A stretch of DNA of 64,000 nucleotides from G965214625 sp965214625 (GTDB taxonomy: Bacteria; Pseudomonadota; Gammaproteobacteria; Arenicellales; Poriferihabitantaceae): NCBI GenBank assembly GCA_965214625.1, contig OZ243962.1, forward strand, positions 2,232,001 through 2,296,000. The letters run 5' to 3'. Positions within the stretch are counted from its first letter, which is position 1. Every line of letters starts with the position of its first letter. Positions 26,551 to 36,328 of this stretch are shown here, piece by piece. Under the pieces are notes generated by a model. It was not told where the DNA came from and ran no database searches. It saw only the letters and a program-made list of their open reading frames with translations. The translations under genes and the position numbers were made by a program.

Positions 26551-27318
26551 ATGCATCGTCCAAGTGATCCGGTCAACCGCATTCTGGCTTGCTGTTGGAT
26601 CTTGACATCTTCCTTGCTGCTGGCAGGTGTTGTCAGCGCTCAATCCCTCGATGAGGCACGGGTTGCCTATGCCGAGGGACGGTTTGTTGATGCGGTCCGG
26701 ATCGGTGAAGCCCTCGGGACTTCACCGGGATTTGCGCTGGCGGCGGAGTCGTTGACGACCTATGCCTATTTTATCGTCGAAAAGGGTGACAAGACCGCGC
26801 TGTACGAGCGAGCCATCGCACTGGCGGAAGAAGCGGTCCGCCTGGACACTGGTAATGCCATTGCCCACCTGCAACTGGCGCATGCCCTCGGCCGGTACGC
26901 GCAGGGGATCGGCCGTGCCAAGGCGCTGTTTCAGGGATATGCTGAAAAAATCCGATCGATGATTGACAACGCGCTTCGACTCGACCCCGATCTGTCTGTA
27001 GCCCATCTCAGTCTTGGGCTGTGGCATGCTGAACTGATCAGTTCAGCGGGTTCATTTATGGCGCGGGTGGCCTATGGGGCACGGGAAAAAGCGGCCATTG
27101 CCTCCTTCAAACGGGCTTTCGAGATTGCTCCCGATGTCAAGGCGGTTTCCGTGGAATACGCACGCGGACTGCTCTTGATAGATGATGACAGGTACCGTGC
27201 GACGGCGCGTGATCTGCTCAAGCGGGCGATCGAACTGCCGGTGAATAATGCCTATGACCGGATATGCCACGAGAGGGCTGTTAAGCATCTGGAGGCTCTG
27301 GATGCGTCTGGTAACTGA
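26551..27318 (+). CDS. secreted tetratricopeptide-repeat protein
   Basis: A 255-residue protein not assigned to a named family. It starts with a signal peptide whose hydrophobic core is followed by a likely cleavage site VSA-QS, placing it in the periplasm. The rest is helical repeats of TPR type, for example AIALAEEAVRLDTGNAIAHLQLAHALG, then IDNALRLDPDLSVAHLSLGLWH, then AIASFKRAFEIAPDVKAVSVEYARGLL. TPR repeats bind proteins, so a scaffold or assembly role is possible. A GTG at 26539 could be an alternative start. The next gene, a broken transposase, begins about 40 nt after its stop, so the insertion may lie just downstream or have altered its C-terminus. Confidence 0.65.
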   Translation: MHRPSDPVNRILACCWILTSSLLLAGVVSAQSLDEARVAYAEGRFVDAVRIGEALGTSPGFALAAESLTTYAYFIVEKGDKTALYERAIALAEEAVRLDTGNAIAHLQLAHALGRYAQGIGRAKALFQGYAEKIRSMIDNALRLDPDLSVAHLSLGLWHAELISSAGSFMARVAYGAREKAAIASFKRAFEIAPDVKAVSVEYARGLLLIDDDRYRATARDLLKRAIELPVNNAYDRICHERAVKHLEALDASGN

Positions 27319-27357
27319 CACTTCTTTTTCCCTGCCCTCTCCTTTGCCCTGCGAAAC

Positions 27358-28763
27358 GTGTTTCACTTCCAGACCGAGATCGGCGCACTGTCGATCGAGG
27401 ACATCCGCCTCGATCCAAAATCCCGCGATGACATCCCCGCGCTGCTGCTGGGGTTGCAGTGGCTGTATACCGATCCAACGACCCGACAGTCGCTGTTCGA
27501 CCGGCTGGAAAAGGAAGTGCTGCCCGGAGTCGATCTGAACAACGGCCGTCCGGGCATGGCGCTGTGGGGGATATGGGTGATGGGTATTTTGAAACAGGGA
27601 TTGAACGGTGACTTTGATCGGTTGTATGAGTTGGTGAACAAGCATTCGGACATCCAGGCGTTTCACGGTCACGGGGCCTTCCAGACCCCCTACAAACGGC
27701 AGCAGGTGATTGACAATGTCAGCTTGTTATCCCCCGAGGTGCGGGCCAAAGTGAGCCAATGGGTGGTGGCTACGGGACACCGGGTTTCAAAAAAAAGCCT
27801 GGAGCGCCGTGGGTCGCGCGCTGTGATTCCTTTGTGGTGGAGACGACTGTCCACTCTCCTACCGATGTGAGCCTGCTGTACGATGCGATGCGCGGTCTGA
27901 TCCGCACCACGGCGCGGGCGGCTGAGCGATCCGGCCTGAAGGGCTGGCGTCAATGGGATACGCATCGGCAACGGGTGAAACGGGCCTTCAACCGGGTGCG
28001 CCGGTTACGTCCGTCCGAAGACCGGGTGGTCCGGGTCAAGGCCTACCTGGCTCGCTGTCAGGCCTTGGTGGACAAGGCCCAATCCACCCTCGACGCCTTG
28101 TGCCGACGGGGCGGGAACGAGGCAGTGTGTGACCAGATAGAAGGCTTTATCGAACACGCCGAGCGGCAGATCGATCAGATCTCACGCCGGTTACTGCACG
28201 GCGAGCAGATCCCCCACGGAGAAAAGGTCTTCTCGATCTTTGAACCGTACACCCGCTAGATCGCGAAAGGCAAGGCCGGTCGGCCGGGGGTGCCGGTGGC
28301 CCTCGTGGAAGATCCATTGCAATTTATTGGGCATCACCGGATTCTCTGGCAAGGCGGCGATGCATCGGTGGCGGTTCCCCTGATCACCGAGACCCAGGCG
28401 ATGTATCCGGAACTGATCGGATGCAGCTTCGACCGCGGCTTTCACAGTCCCGACAACCGACGGGAACTCGACAAGCAACTGGAACACAATGGCCTGCCGC
28501 GCAAGAGTCGGCTCACCTAGGCCGACCGCGAATGCGAGAACGCAGCCCCCTTCAAGGCAGCGCGCCGTCAGCATCCGGCGGTGGAATCGGCGATCAACAA
28601 TCTGGAACATCGGGGGCTTGATCGGGTGCGCACCCACGGGGCCGAGGGGTTTGAACGCACCGTGGCACTGTCGGTCCTGGCGTTCAATGTCCACCGGCTG
28701 GGGCTGATTGTGCGCCAGCAACGCCGCGACCAGGCGAAACGACAGCGCCGCCGCGCCGCCTGA
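27358..28763 (+). pseudogene. ISNCY-type transposase, frameshifted with two stop codons
   Basis: A DDE transposase remnant resembling the ISNCY family, readable over about 465 codons. The first part (27358 to about 27790) has DPKSRDDIPALLLGLQ, NGRPGMALWGIWVMG and NVSLLSPE. Translation then shifts by -1 at an eight-A run (27789-27796) into KKKPGAPWVARCDSFVVETTVHSPTD. Two in-frame TAG codons interrupt the rest (28257-28259 and 28518-28520), and homology continues on both sides to RQHPAVESAINNLEHRGLDR and the C-terminus. The exact N-terminus is uncertain. No terminal inverted repeats could be found by eye. It is almost certainly inactive. Confidence 0.85.
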
Positions 28764-29013
28764 AGGGCGCCGTCCCCTCCTCAACCCCTCCTATCCCTCT
28801 GCCGCACCGGCGGAGAGGCCGCCCTGTGGGCCGACGGCGATCCGGGGCTTCAAATCGGACTATTCCTGTACCACAAAAACCGGTCGAGCGGACATCACCG
28901 GCCCGATCCGTCGTCGATGTCTCGGGCCGGGGTTCTAAAACCCGTCAAAAGCGCTTGCAAAAGGGGGTTTTCTGGCAGACACTATATTATGTGCACTTTG
29001 TCGGAGATGTCCC
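28764..29013. other. intergenic region after the transposase remnant
   Basis: No gene seen. A loose inverted pair (AAAACCC at 28937-28943 and GGGTTTT at 28965-28971) could be a weak transcription stop or an element end, but the loop is long and the call is not secure. Confidence 0.3.
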
Positions 29014-29751
29014 ATGCGCTTGCTGGTCTTTCAACATATTGAATGTGAACATCCCGGAATCCTGCGTCGTTTTCTCGGGGACGATAATATTGAGTGGACT
29101 GCAATCGAGCTGGACAAAGGTGAGCCCATTCCCGATCTTGAAGCGTTTGATCTGTTATGGGTGATGGGTGGGCCAATGGATGTGTGGGATGTCGATGAAC
29201 ATCCCTGGCTGATAGAAGAAAAAAGGGCGATACGTCAATGGGTCAATGATCTCCAACGTCCCTATCTGGGGTTGTGCTTGGGACATCAGTTATTGGCCGA
29301 TGCCTTAGGGGGAACCTGTGGACCCCAAAGGCCGCCTGAAATCGGGGTTATGGAAGTGGAATTGACACCACAGGGAGTCGCTGATCCGATTTTCCACAAC
29401 ATGCCAAACACACAAAAATGCCTGCAATGGCATTCTGTTTGTGTGGCACAGATGCCGGACAATGCTGTGGTTCTCGCCAGTTCGGATGTCTGTCGGGTAC
29501 AGGCAATGCGAGTGGGTCAATGGGCCTGGTCGATGCAGTATCACGTCGAATTGGAACCCGATACGGTGTCGAACTGGGGAGAGATTCCGGCCTACAGGGC
29601 GGCACTTGAGGCGTCATTGGGCTCATCGGCATTACAGGCAATCAAGACGGAGTGTGACCGGGAGATGGACGGGTTCTTGGTCAATGCACGTCAGCTCTAT
29701 GACAACTTCATGGGAGCTGTTAATCGGGACAGGGTGAGGGGAGCGAGTTGA
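29014..29751 (+). CDS. class I glutamine amidotransferase-like protein
   Basis: A 245-residue stand-alone GATase1-fold protein. The nucleophile elbow is GLCLGHQLL with Cys88, and the catalytic His-x-Glu is in QYHVELE (His177, Glu179), so the glutaminase triad looks complete. Stand-alone members are often annotated GMP synthase-like or act on gamma-glutamyl amines; the synthetase partner is not adjacent. The start MRLLVFQHIE is typical of this group. Its true substrate is unknown. Confidence 0.82.
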   Translation: MRLLVFQHIECEHPGILRRFLGDDNIEWTAIELDKGEPIPDLEAFDLLWVMGGPMDVWDVDEHPWLIEEKRAIRQWVNDLQRPYLGLCLGHQLLADALGGTCGPQRPPEIGVMEVELTPQGVADPIFHNMPNTQKCLQWHSVCVAQMPDNAVVLASSDVCRVQAMRVGQWAWSMQYHVELEPDTVSNWGEIPAYRAALEASLGSSALQAIKTECDREMDGFLVNARQLYDNFMGAVNRDRVRGAS

Positions 29752-29968
29752 AGATCGCATTCAGCGAATGGTGAGACTGGTGCTGATTTGTACTACCGGA
29801 CTGGATATTGTGGTCACCATGCGACGACTGTCATGCAAGTGAACAAAGTAAACGCACACAAAATTCAGACAATTATTACCCAGTGTTTTATGGCTCATAT
29901 GGCTTGTTCGTCATGCTGTGGACACCACGGATTTGAGTATTCTTCTTTTCTTTATGGGGTAACCGAAG
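29752..29968. other. intergenic region before the DUF6351 gene
   Basis: A 217-nt region with no supported gene. The ribosome site for the next gene (GGGGT) lies at its right end. Confidence 0.4.
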
Positions 29969-32131
29969 ATGTTCTTGAAGCACTTGCGATTCGTCCAGAA
30001 AATTGTTGGAATCTTGTTGGCCGTGGCGATCCTGTTCGCCCTCGTTGGTCGTTTTGTCCAAAGCGATGACCTGCCGGTCGGTGCGTATGAGATACAGGTG
30101 CTGTCCGGTCGACCCGATATGGTCACTGGCGGAAATGCCCTGATCGGAATTTCAGGGACAGACCGTGCCGGCCTGTCCGGACTTAGCGTGTTGTTGGACG
30201 AAACGGAGGTAACCGGATCGTTCCGCCCATCGTCTGCCGATGTGCTGATGGGATTGGTGGAAGGCGTCTCGGAAACAGACCGATTGATACTTGTGGACGC
30301 AGATGGGAAAACGCAGGCCTCACTGTTACTCGAGAATCATCCCACCGAGGGTCCCGTGTTTTCCGGGCCGCACGAACAGCCGTTCATCTGTGAGACGGAC
30401 GCCTTTGTCCTGGTGTCGGGCGAGACCCTGGGCGCACCACTAAACCACGCCTGCGCCATTGGGCGTCGCATCGATTATGCCTACCGATCCGTTCTGGACG
30501 GTGAACTGAAGCCGCTTGCAAGCCCGGATTCACTTCCGGCAGATATTGCAAATGTGACCACGCTGACCGGAACAAAGGTCCCGTTCATCGTCCGTATCGA
30601 GACCGGGACCGTTAACCGTGCCATTTATCAGATCGCGATACTGCACAACCCGGGAGCCGATGATGAACCTTCCCCGTGGCATATGCCCAAGGGCTGGAAC
30701 GGCCGACTGATCTACACCTTCGGAGGTGGCTGTGTGAACGGCTGGTTCCGCCAGGGAGCCCGTACTGGCGGTGTTACCGACCCCTGGATGCTTGGTCAGG
30801 GCTATGCGGTCGCTTCATCAAGCCTCAATGTTTTCGGCAACAACTGCAACGACGTATTGGCTGCCGAGACCATGATGATGGTAAAGGAGCGATTCATCGA
30901 AGGATACGGCGTGCCACTCTATACCATCGGCATGGGTTGTTCAGGCGGTTCATATCAGGCACACCAGATTACCGACAACTATCCGGGCCTGCTCGATGGC
31001 ATCATTCCTGGCTGCAGTTTCCCTGATGTCGGTTTCAGCACGATCCCAATGATCACTGATGCCAGATTGCTGAATCGCTACTTCAAGATTGAAGGGAATG
31101 AATTTTTCACTAGAGAGCAACAAAGGGCCGTCGCCGGATTTTTGCGGTTAAAGACAATGTCGAATGTGTCTTACAAGGCAGGGCGGATCACTGTCGGCGA
31201 GTTCTGTCCTGATGTGATACCGCACTCGTTGCGGTATCACCCGAAGGACAACCCGACCGGGGTGCGTTGCGAGGTGTTTGAGCACCATGTGAACATATAC
31301 CGGCGGAATCCGGTTACCGGTTTCGTCCGTCGGCCACTGGATAACGTCGGAGTGCAGTATGGTTTGCAGGCACTCAGCGATGGCCTCATCCGTCCCGTCC
31401 AATTCCTGGATCTGAACGAGAAGATCGGTGGCTACGATAACGAGGGACATTTTCGTTCGGAGCGCACCACGGCCGATCTGGATGCGGTACGAATCGCTTA
31501 TGAAACCGGCCGGCTGACCAGTGGTGGTGGCGGGCTTTCAGCCACGCCGATTATCGACTACCGCGCTTACAGCGACGACCGCGAGAACGGTGACGTGCAT
31601 GTGCGGTACCACTCTTTTTCGATGCGGCATCGATTGCGAAAAGCGAACGGGCAGGCCGATAACCATGTCATGCTCGTGGAGGATTTGCGCTACGGCCTCT
31701 TCAACATGGAAAGTCCGGTCCTGCGCGATGCCCTGCGTCACATGGACCGATGGCTGGAAGCACTGACTGCAGACACTTCCAGGGCTCGATCGACAGACAA
31801 GGTGGCACGGGCAAGGCCGGAAGGGTTGACCGACGCCTGCTGGTCACGCGACGAGGAACCGGTGAAGCTCGTCGAGACGCAGCAACGGGGATCGGGGCAA
31901 TGCGATGCATTGTACCCGTCACCGCCGTCACCTCGCGAGGTTGCCGGTGCCCCGCTGGCTGGCGACATCGTGAAATGTCAACTCAAGCCGGTGGACCCGA
32001 ACGATTACGCCGTCTCCTTCAGTCTGGAGGAGATGGACCGGCTTCGCCGCATCTTTCCCGCGGGGGTGTGCGACTGGAGCCGACCCGGCGTGGGTCAAGT
32101 GAATCTCAAGGGAACCTGGCAGTCCTTTTGA
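29969..32131 (+). CDS. DUF6351-like alpha/beta hydrolase, exported
   Basis: A 720-residue protein with an N-terminal hydrophobic helix (about residues 10-28) that acts as a signal or membrane anchor, so the bulk is periplasmic or secreted. The nucleophile elbow is G-C-S-G-G at residues 323-327 (Ser325), within MGCSGGSYQAHQITDNYPGLLDGI, as in polyhydroxybutyrate-depolymerase-like hydrolases and the DUF6351 family. GGGCVNGW upstream is a probable oxyanion loop. The substrate is not known; ester or polyester hydrolysis is a reasonable guess. It stands alone, convergent with a CoA-transferase gene. Confidence 0.72.
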   Translation: MFLKHLRFVQKIVGILLAVAILFALVGRFVQSDDLPVGAYEIQVLSGRPDMVTGGNALIGISGTDRAGLSGLSVLLDETEVTGSFRPSSADVLMGLVEGVSETDRLILVDADGKTQASLLLENHPTEGPVFSGPHEQPFICETDAFVLVSGETLGAPLNHACAIGRRIDYAYRSVLDGELKPLASPDSLPADIANVTTLTGTKVPFIVRIETGTVNRAIYQIAILHNPGADDEPSPWHMPKGWNGRLIYTFGGGCVNGWFRQGARTGGVTDPWMLGQGYAVASSSLNVFGNNCNDVLAAETMMMVKERFIEGYGVPLYTIGMGCSGGSYQAHQITDNYPGLLDGIIPGCSFPDVGFSTIPMITDARLLNRYFKIEGNEFFTREQQRAVAGFLRLKTMSNVSYKAGRITVGEFCPDVIPHSLRYHPKDNPTGVRCEVFEHHVNIYRRNPVTGFVRRPLDNVGVQYGLQALSDGLIRPVQFLDLNEKIGGYDNEGHFRSERTTADLDAVRIAYETGRLTSGGGGLSATPIIDYRAYSDDRENGDVHVRYHSFSMRHRLRKANGQADNHVMLVEDLRYGLFNMESPVLRDALRHMDRWLEALTADTSRARSTDKVARARPEGLTDACWSRDEEPVKLVETQQRGSGQCDALYPSPPSPREVAGAPLAGDIVKCQLKPVDPNDYAVSFSLEEMDRLRRIFPAGVCDWSRPGVGQVNLKGTWQSF

Positions 32132-32164
32132 AGCACTTGTGACGTCTTGGTCGGATATTCGGGA

Positions 32165-33304
32165 TCAAACTGTTGGAAATTCTTTTCTAATGGATGTGCT
32201 GTGCTCGCCAAGCGTGGGAACCCGCAGCGCAGGGTCCGGTTGCACGGCTTCGAGAAAGGTTGCTGAAATGGGTCGAATGGGGTAGCGAACCGGGTGGTTC
32301 TGTGACGAAACCCCGGTTCGTCTTTCCAATGCGGGATGTTCCGAGAAATCGGCGACACTGTTGAGCGAGCCGTATGCAATATCAGCCCGTTTCAAGCGTG
32401 CAATGACGTCAGACCGGCTGAGCGATTGAGTGACTTTCAAGATCAGCGTGTCCAATGCGGATCTGTTTTTGACACGCTGGTGGTTACTGTCAAATAATGC
32501 ATCGGTTGCGATGTCCGGTTGACCCAGAAAATGGCGGCAAAATCTCGGCCATTCCCGTTCGTTTTGGACCACAACGATGATAATTTCATTGTCTTTGGTC
32601 TGATAGGCTCCGTAAGGTGCGATTGAAGGATGGTGCAATCCGGCGCGCGAGGGGGCCTTACCCCCGTAGTCATGATGCAATAACGGGACGGTCATCCAGT
32701 CAGCGGCAACGCCAAAAAGGGACACCTCGATGCCACTTCCGTTGCCGGTCTTGCCTCTTGCGATCAATGCTTCCAGGAGGCCTGCGTGGGCATTCATTCC
32801 GGCACCGATATCGCAAATGGAAATCCCGACCCGCCCCAATTCACTTTGGGCGCCACTGATGCTGATCAGGCCGCTTTCGGCCTGAACCAGGAAATCATAG
32901 GCTTTCAGATGGGAGACGGCCGGGTTTTTTCCATAGCCACTGATATCACAGGTAATCAATCGAGAATGGCGTTTTCGAAGCTCAGTGCTCCCGAATCCCG
33001 CTCGCCGCAGTGCATTGGGCGCCAGATTCTGAACGAAAATATCTGTCTGTGCCAGAATCCGGTGCAACAAGGCCGCATCCGAGGGGTCCTTGATATTCAA
33101 CACCAGAGACTCTTTCCCCTGATTGGCCCAAAGAAAATAGGAACTGTCTCCTCCGGCCACCGAGTCATACCCGCGTGCAAAATCACCTTCCGGCCGTTCA
33201 ATCTTGATCACCCGGGCCCCCGCCTCCCGTAATCGGGCGGTACATAACGGTGCGGCAACCGCCTGTTCGACCGTGACAACCAGGATATCGTTCAGCGGCA
33301 ACAT
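32165..33304 (-). CDS. CaiB/BaiF family (type III) CoA-transferase
   Basis: A 379-residue class III CoA-transferase that would move CoA between carboxylic acids. It has VEQAVAAPLCTARLREAGARVIKIERPEGD at the N-terminus, ANQGKESLVLN, VQNLAPNALRRAGFG, and the catalytic Asp region ICDIGAGMNAHAGLLEAL. It ends the reverse TPP-enzyme, SDR, CoA-transferase group (gaps of 155 and 98 nt), which suggests degradation of a hydroxy or keto acid via a CoA ester. The exact acid cannot be told. Confidence 0.85.
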   Translation of the reverse strand: MLPLNDILVVTVEQAVAAPLCTARLREAGARVIKIERPEGDFARGYDSVAGGDSSYFLWANQGKESLVLNIKDPSDAALLHRILAQTDIFVQNLAPNALRRAGFGSTELRKRHSRLITCDISGYGKNPAVSHLKAYDFLVQAESGLISISGAQSELGRVGISICDIGAGMNAHAGLLEALIARGKTGNGSGIEVSLFGVAADWMTVPLLHHDYGGKAPSRAGLHHPSIAPYGAYQTKDNEIIIVVVQNEREWPRFCRHFLGQPDIATDALFDSNHQRVKNRSALDTLILKVTQSLSRSDVIARLKRADIAYGSLNSVADFSEHPALERRTGVSSQNHPVRYPIRPISATFLEAVQPDPALRVPTLGEHSTSIRKEFPTV

Positions 33305-33402
33305 GGTTCGGGAGATTGAATCATTTCAACGGAGATGAGCGGGATTGTAAGCGGATGCATTTTTATCTGTCGCAAGATCGGTGGACGATCCTGTCGATGC
33401 GG

Positions 33403-34206
33403 TCAGTCAACCGAAACGGAGTCCTTGACCGGCACCACATAGTTAAGCCCCATCCGTCCGCCGTCCGGATACACCGTCTGGCCCGTGATATAACTGGCAT
33501 AGGGACTGGCCAGAAAAACAGCGACCTTGGCGACCTCATCGGGTTCTCCGGGACGTTGCATGGGTGTTCTGGACATGACTTCCCGCCTCTTTTGCGGATT
33601 ATCGGCAATGGAGCGGAACATTTCAGTGGCAATGGATCCCGGGCCAATTCCATTGACACGGACCCCTTCATCCGCCATCCGCAGTGCCAGGCACTTTGTC
33701 CACTGGTTGACACCACCCTTGGCAATGACATAAGGCGCAATGGTCGGGATCGCGAGCACGGCATTCAATGAGGACATGTTGATAATGTTGCCACGACAGC
33801 CATCGCTGTCGGGTGCCTGATGGATCATTTGTCTCGCGGCCATTTGTCCGGTGAGAAAGACCCCCTTGAGATTGATTGCCATGACGCGGTCAAAGTCGCT
33901 CTCCTCCAGATCGAGGATATCGCTCCCGTGAACCACGCCGGCATTGGCAATGACGATGTCGACCCGACCGTGTGTCTGTGCCGTGTAGTCGATCAATGAT
34001 TGAATTTCATCTTTCGATCTGACATCGCAGTGTCGGTAGGTGGCTTGCCCCCCTTGTTTTATGAGGTTTTCCGCGGCGGATTCTCCTTCTTCATCCATCA
34101 CATCTGACAATATGACGATCGCGCCTTCCCTGACAAAACGTTGTGCACAGGCCAAACCGATCCCCTTGGCGGCGCCGGTGATAATGGCGATTTTTTTCTC
34201 TAACAT
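33403..34206 (-). CDS. SDR family oxidoreductase
   Basis: A 267-residue classical short-chain dehydrogenase. Cofactor-binding GAAKGIG is at residues 11-17, NAG is present, the catalytic Ser lies in NMSSLNA and the Tyr-x3-Lys pair in YVIAKGG. LSDVMDEEG after the second strand, with an Asp, favours NAD over NADP. It sits between the TPP-dependent enzyme and the CoA-transferase, so it may oxidise or reduce their shared intermediate. Substrate unknown. Confidence 0.88.
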   Translation of the reverse strand: MLEKKIAIITGAAKGIGLACAQRFVREGAIVILSDVMDEEGESAAENLIKQGGQATYRHCDVRSKDEIQSLIDYTAQTHGRVDIVIANAGVVHGSDILDLEESDFDRVMAINLKGVFLTGQMAARQMIHQAPDSDGCRGNIINMSSLNAVLAIPTIAPYVIAKGGVNQWTKCLALRMADEGVRVNGIGPGSIATEMFRSIADNPQKRREVMSRTPMQRPGEPDEVAKVAVFLASPYASYITGQTVYPDGGRMGLNYVVPVKDSVSVD

Positions 34207-34361
34207 GTGGTGTATCCGACGCTGTTTGCGATGAATAGGTGATGGATAAAAAATACGGCCTTAAGAGCCAGCACATCCTTTGATCTTGATCCGCCCGGTC
34301 TCATTGGCCGTTGATGAACACAAGGCAACAGGTGGCAGCGAAACAGATCAATCCGTTTTCC

Positions 34362-35996
34362 CTAATAGTAGTCCGTTTGCAGTTCGATCAAGGCTGGCTT
34401 GCCCGACGAGAGCGCTTGTTCGAAAACCGCTTCAAATTGAGCGGTTTTTTTCACGGTTGCCCCGAAAGCACCATAGGATTTTGCCAGTGCGGCAAAATCC
34501 GGGTTGTTCAGACAAGTTGCGATACGCCGTCCGGGAAAGTGGTTTTCCTGATGCATCTGTATGGTGCCATAGGTGCGATTGTTGACAAGCAGGATAATAA
34601 TGTCCAGATTATACTGTACCGCAGTGGCGAGTTCCTGGCCATTCATCAAAAAGCAACCGTCACCTGAGAAACAAAGGACCGTTTTATCAGGCTGCGTGAT
34701 TTTGGCGGCAATCGCGGCCGGTAAGCCGTAGCCCATTGATCCATTGGTGGACCCCAACTGGGTCCGCGGTTGTCGAAACGGGTAATATCGCTGGGCCCAG
34801 ATCGTATAGTTGCCGGCTCCCATGGTAATGATCGTATCCGTGGGGAGCCTGGCACGAAGAAAGGCAGCGATCTTGTCCATCCTGACGGCGCTTGCCGTGT
34901 TTCTGGGTGCAAAGGAGAAGGCCAGGTAAGATGCCTGTGCCGATTGGATAAAACGGCGGCGGTCGGGGTTGTGAGCGTCAAGCTGGCTGATGGCCTGGAA
35001 AAACCGTTCGGGGTGACACACCATGGCCAGGTCGGCCTGATAGACGGCATTGAGTTCCTCCGGACAGAGATGAACATGCACCAGTTTTTGATCCTTTCGC
35101 TCTGCGATACCGCCCGGGACCTCAAACAGCTGATATCCCGAGGTGGTGATGTCTCCCAGACGCGGGCCGACCACGAGAATCAGGTCGGCACAACGAATCA
35201 GCCGGATCAATTCCGGGTTGGGGGCCAACCCGAGTTCACCAATATAGTGGGGATGGGTATTGTCAAACGTATCAGACCGTCTGAATGCGGTGACAACCGG
35301 GACCTGCTGTTTCTCTGAAAATTGCTGCAGGTATCGGCTGGTTTGTGGTGTCCATCCGGCACCGCCACAGACGATGACGGGGTGTCGCGCACGGTCTAAC
35401 CAGTGTGCGACCTGACGGATGGCCCCGGCATCCGGGGCAGCTGCGGCAACACGGTGAGGTCGGGGCAGACTGGCGGCAACCCGGTCAGCCAGCATGTCCT
35501 CTGGAAGCACGATGACAACCGGTCCCGGTCGCCCGGAGATGGCCGTATTCCAGGCATGCTGGAATTGTTCCGGCAATCTGCGGGTGTCTCTGACAGCAAC
35601 CACTTTTTTGGCCACTGCGCCATATACTTGATCGTAGTTGAGTTCCTGGAATGCTTCCCTGCCTTCATCTTGCCGGGCAACCTGGCCGATGAAAAGCAGC
35701 ATCGGAGTGGAATCCTGGTAGGCGGTATGTACACCGATCATCGCATTGGCGGCCCCCGGTCCCCTGGAAACAAAACAAACGCCCGGAGTCCCCGTCAGCT
35801 TTCCAAACGCTTCGGCCATGTAGGCTGCACCACCTTCCTGACGACAGGTGATGAGATGAATGCAATCCTGTCGGTCATGGAGCGCATCGAGCACTGCAAG
35901 GTAGCTTTCACCGGGTACACAGAACAGGGTATCCACTCCATAAGCGACCAGACTGTCGACAAGAATCTGTCCGCCGGTTCGTTTTGCCTGGCCCAT
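34362..35996 (-). CDS. thiamine-diphosphate-dependent enzyme (acetolactate synthase-like)
   Basis: A 544-residue three-domain TPP enzyme. The catalytic Glu that activates the cofactor is Glu54 in CRQEGGAAYMAEA, the middle domain has SGRPGPVVIVLPEDML, and the TPP/Mg motif reads GDGCFLMNGQE to VNNRTYG. It resembles acetolactate synthase large subunits but is shorter and has no regulatory partner nearby; such proteins catalyse various keto-acid decarboxylations or carboligations. With the SDR and CoA-transferase downstream it probably serves a catabolic route rather than branched-chain synthesis. Confidence 0.85.
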   Translation of the reverse strand: MGQAKRTGGQILVDSLVAYGVDTLFCVPGESYLAVLDALHDRQDCIHLITCRQEGGAAYMAEAFGKLTGTPGVCFVSRGPGAANAMIGVHTAYQDSTPMLLFIGQVARQDEGREAFQELNYDQVYGAVAKKVVAVRDTRRLPEQFQHAWNTAISGRPGPVVIVLPEDMLADRVAASLPRPHRVAAAAPDAGAIRQVAHWLDRARHPVIVCGGAGWTPQTSRYLQQFSEKQQVPVVTAFRRSDTFDNTHPHYIGELGLAPNPELIRLIRCADLILVVGPRLGDITTSGYQLFEVPGGIAERKDQKLVHVHLCPEELNAVYQADLAMVCHPERFFQAISQLDAHNPDRRRFIQSAQASYLAFSFAPRNTASAVRMDKIAAFLRARLPTDTIITMGAGNYTIWAQRYYPFRQPRTQLGSTNGSMGYGLPAAIAAKITQPDKTVLCFSGDGCFLMNGQELATAVQYNLDIIILLVNNRTYGTIQMHQENHFPGRRIATCLNNPDFAALAKSYGAFGATVKKTAQFEAVFEQALSSGKPALIELQTDYY

Positions 35997-36328
35997 GTTA
36001 TCTCAAACGTTCAAAACGGTCTCGTTGCCGACTTGATGACAAACCGGGTAAATGGCCGTCAAATGAGCAAGCGGGTACAAGGAATTGCCCAAGCCATGTC
36101 GATCGGTCTGTGCACACGGACAGGATCGGGCCAAGCATGAATCGGTACAACAAGCGGTCAGGCATCATGATCGGTTAGCATCGTTCCTCGCTCCGGGAAA
36201 CCTGTTTCGGACGATGGAGCGCAGGAGATCGTTTGGGTCTTGTAAAAATCGGATTTTATACCATCTTGGAGAGTACTCGTGTTAAATTGTGTTTCTATAT
36301 CTTTAAGTCTAGCGTAGAGGTTTGTTCG
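35997..36328. other. divergent intergenic region TPP enzyme / sufS
   Basis: About 330 nt between divergent genes. No promoter pair with proper spacing stands out. No IscR-type or other operator was recognised. Confidence 0.35.

Noticed and set aside
27781..27800. Programmed -1 frameshift in the transposase
   Set aside because: The A8 run is suitable, but the downstream nonsense codons mean the element is dead in any case; kept only as a note in findings.
27358..28763. Two in-frame TAG codons in the transposase, together with an MttB-family gene, as evidence for pyrrolysine decoding
   Set aside because: The MttB-like gene has no internal amber codon, and the transposase also has a frameshift, so decay explains the stops; no pylT or pylS was seen.
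36240..36301. Promoter boxes before sufS (TTGTAA, TTATAC, TTGGAG, TATATC)
   Set aside because: No pair has a spacing near 17 bp.
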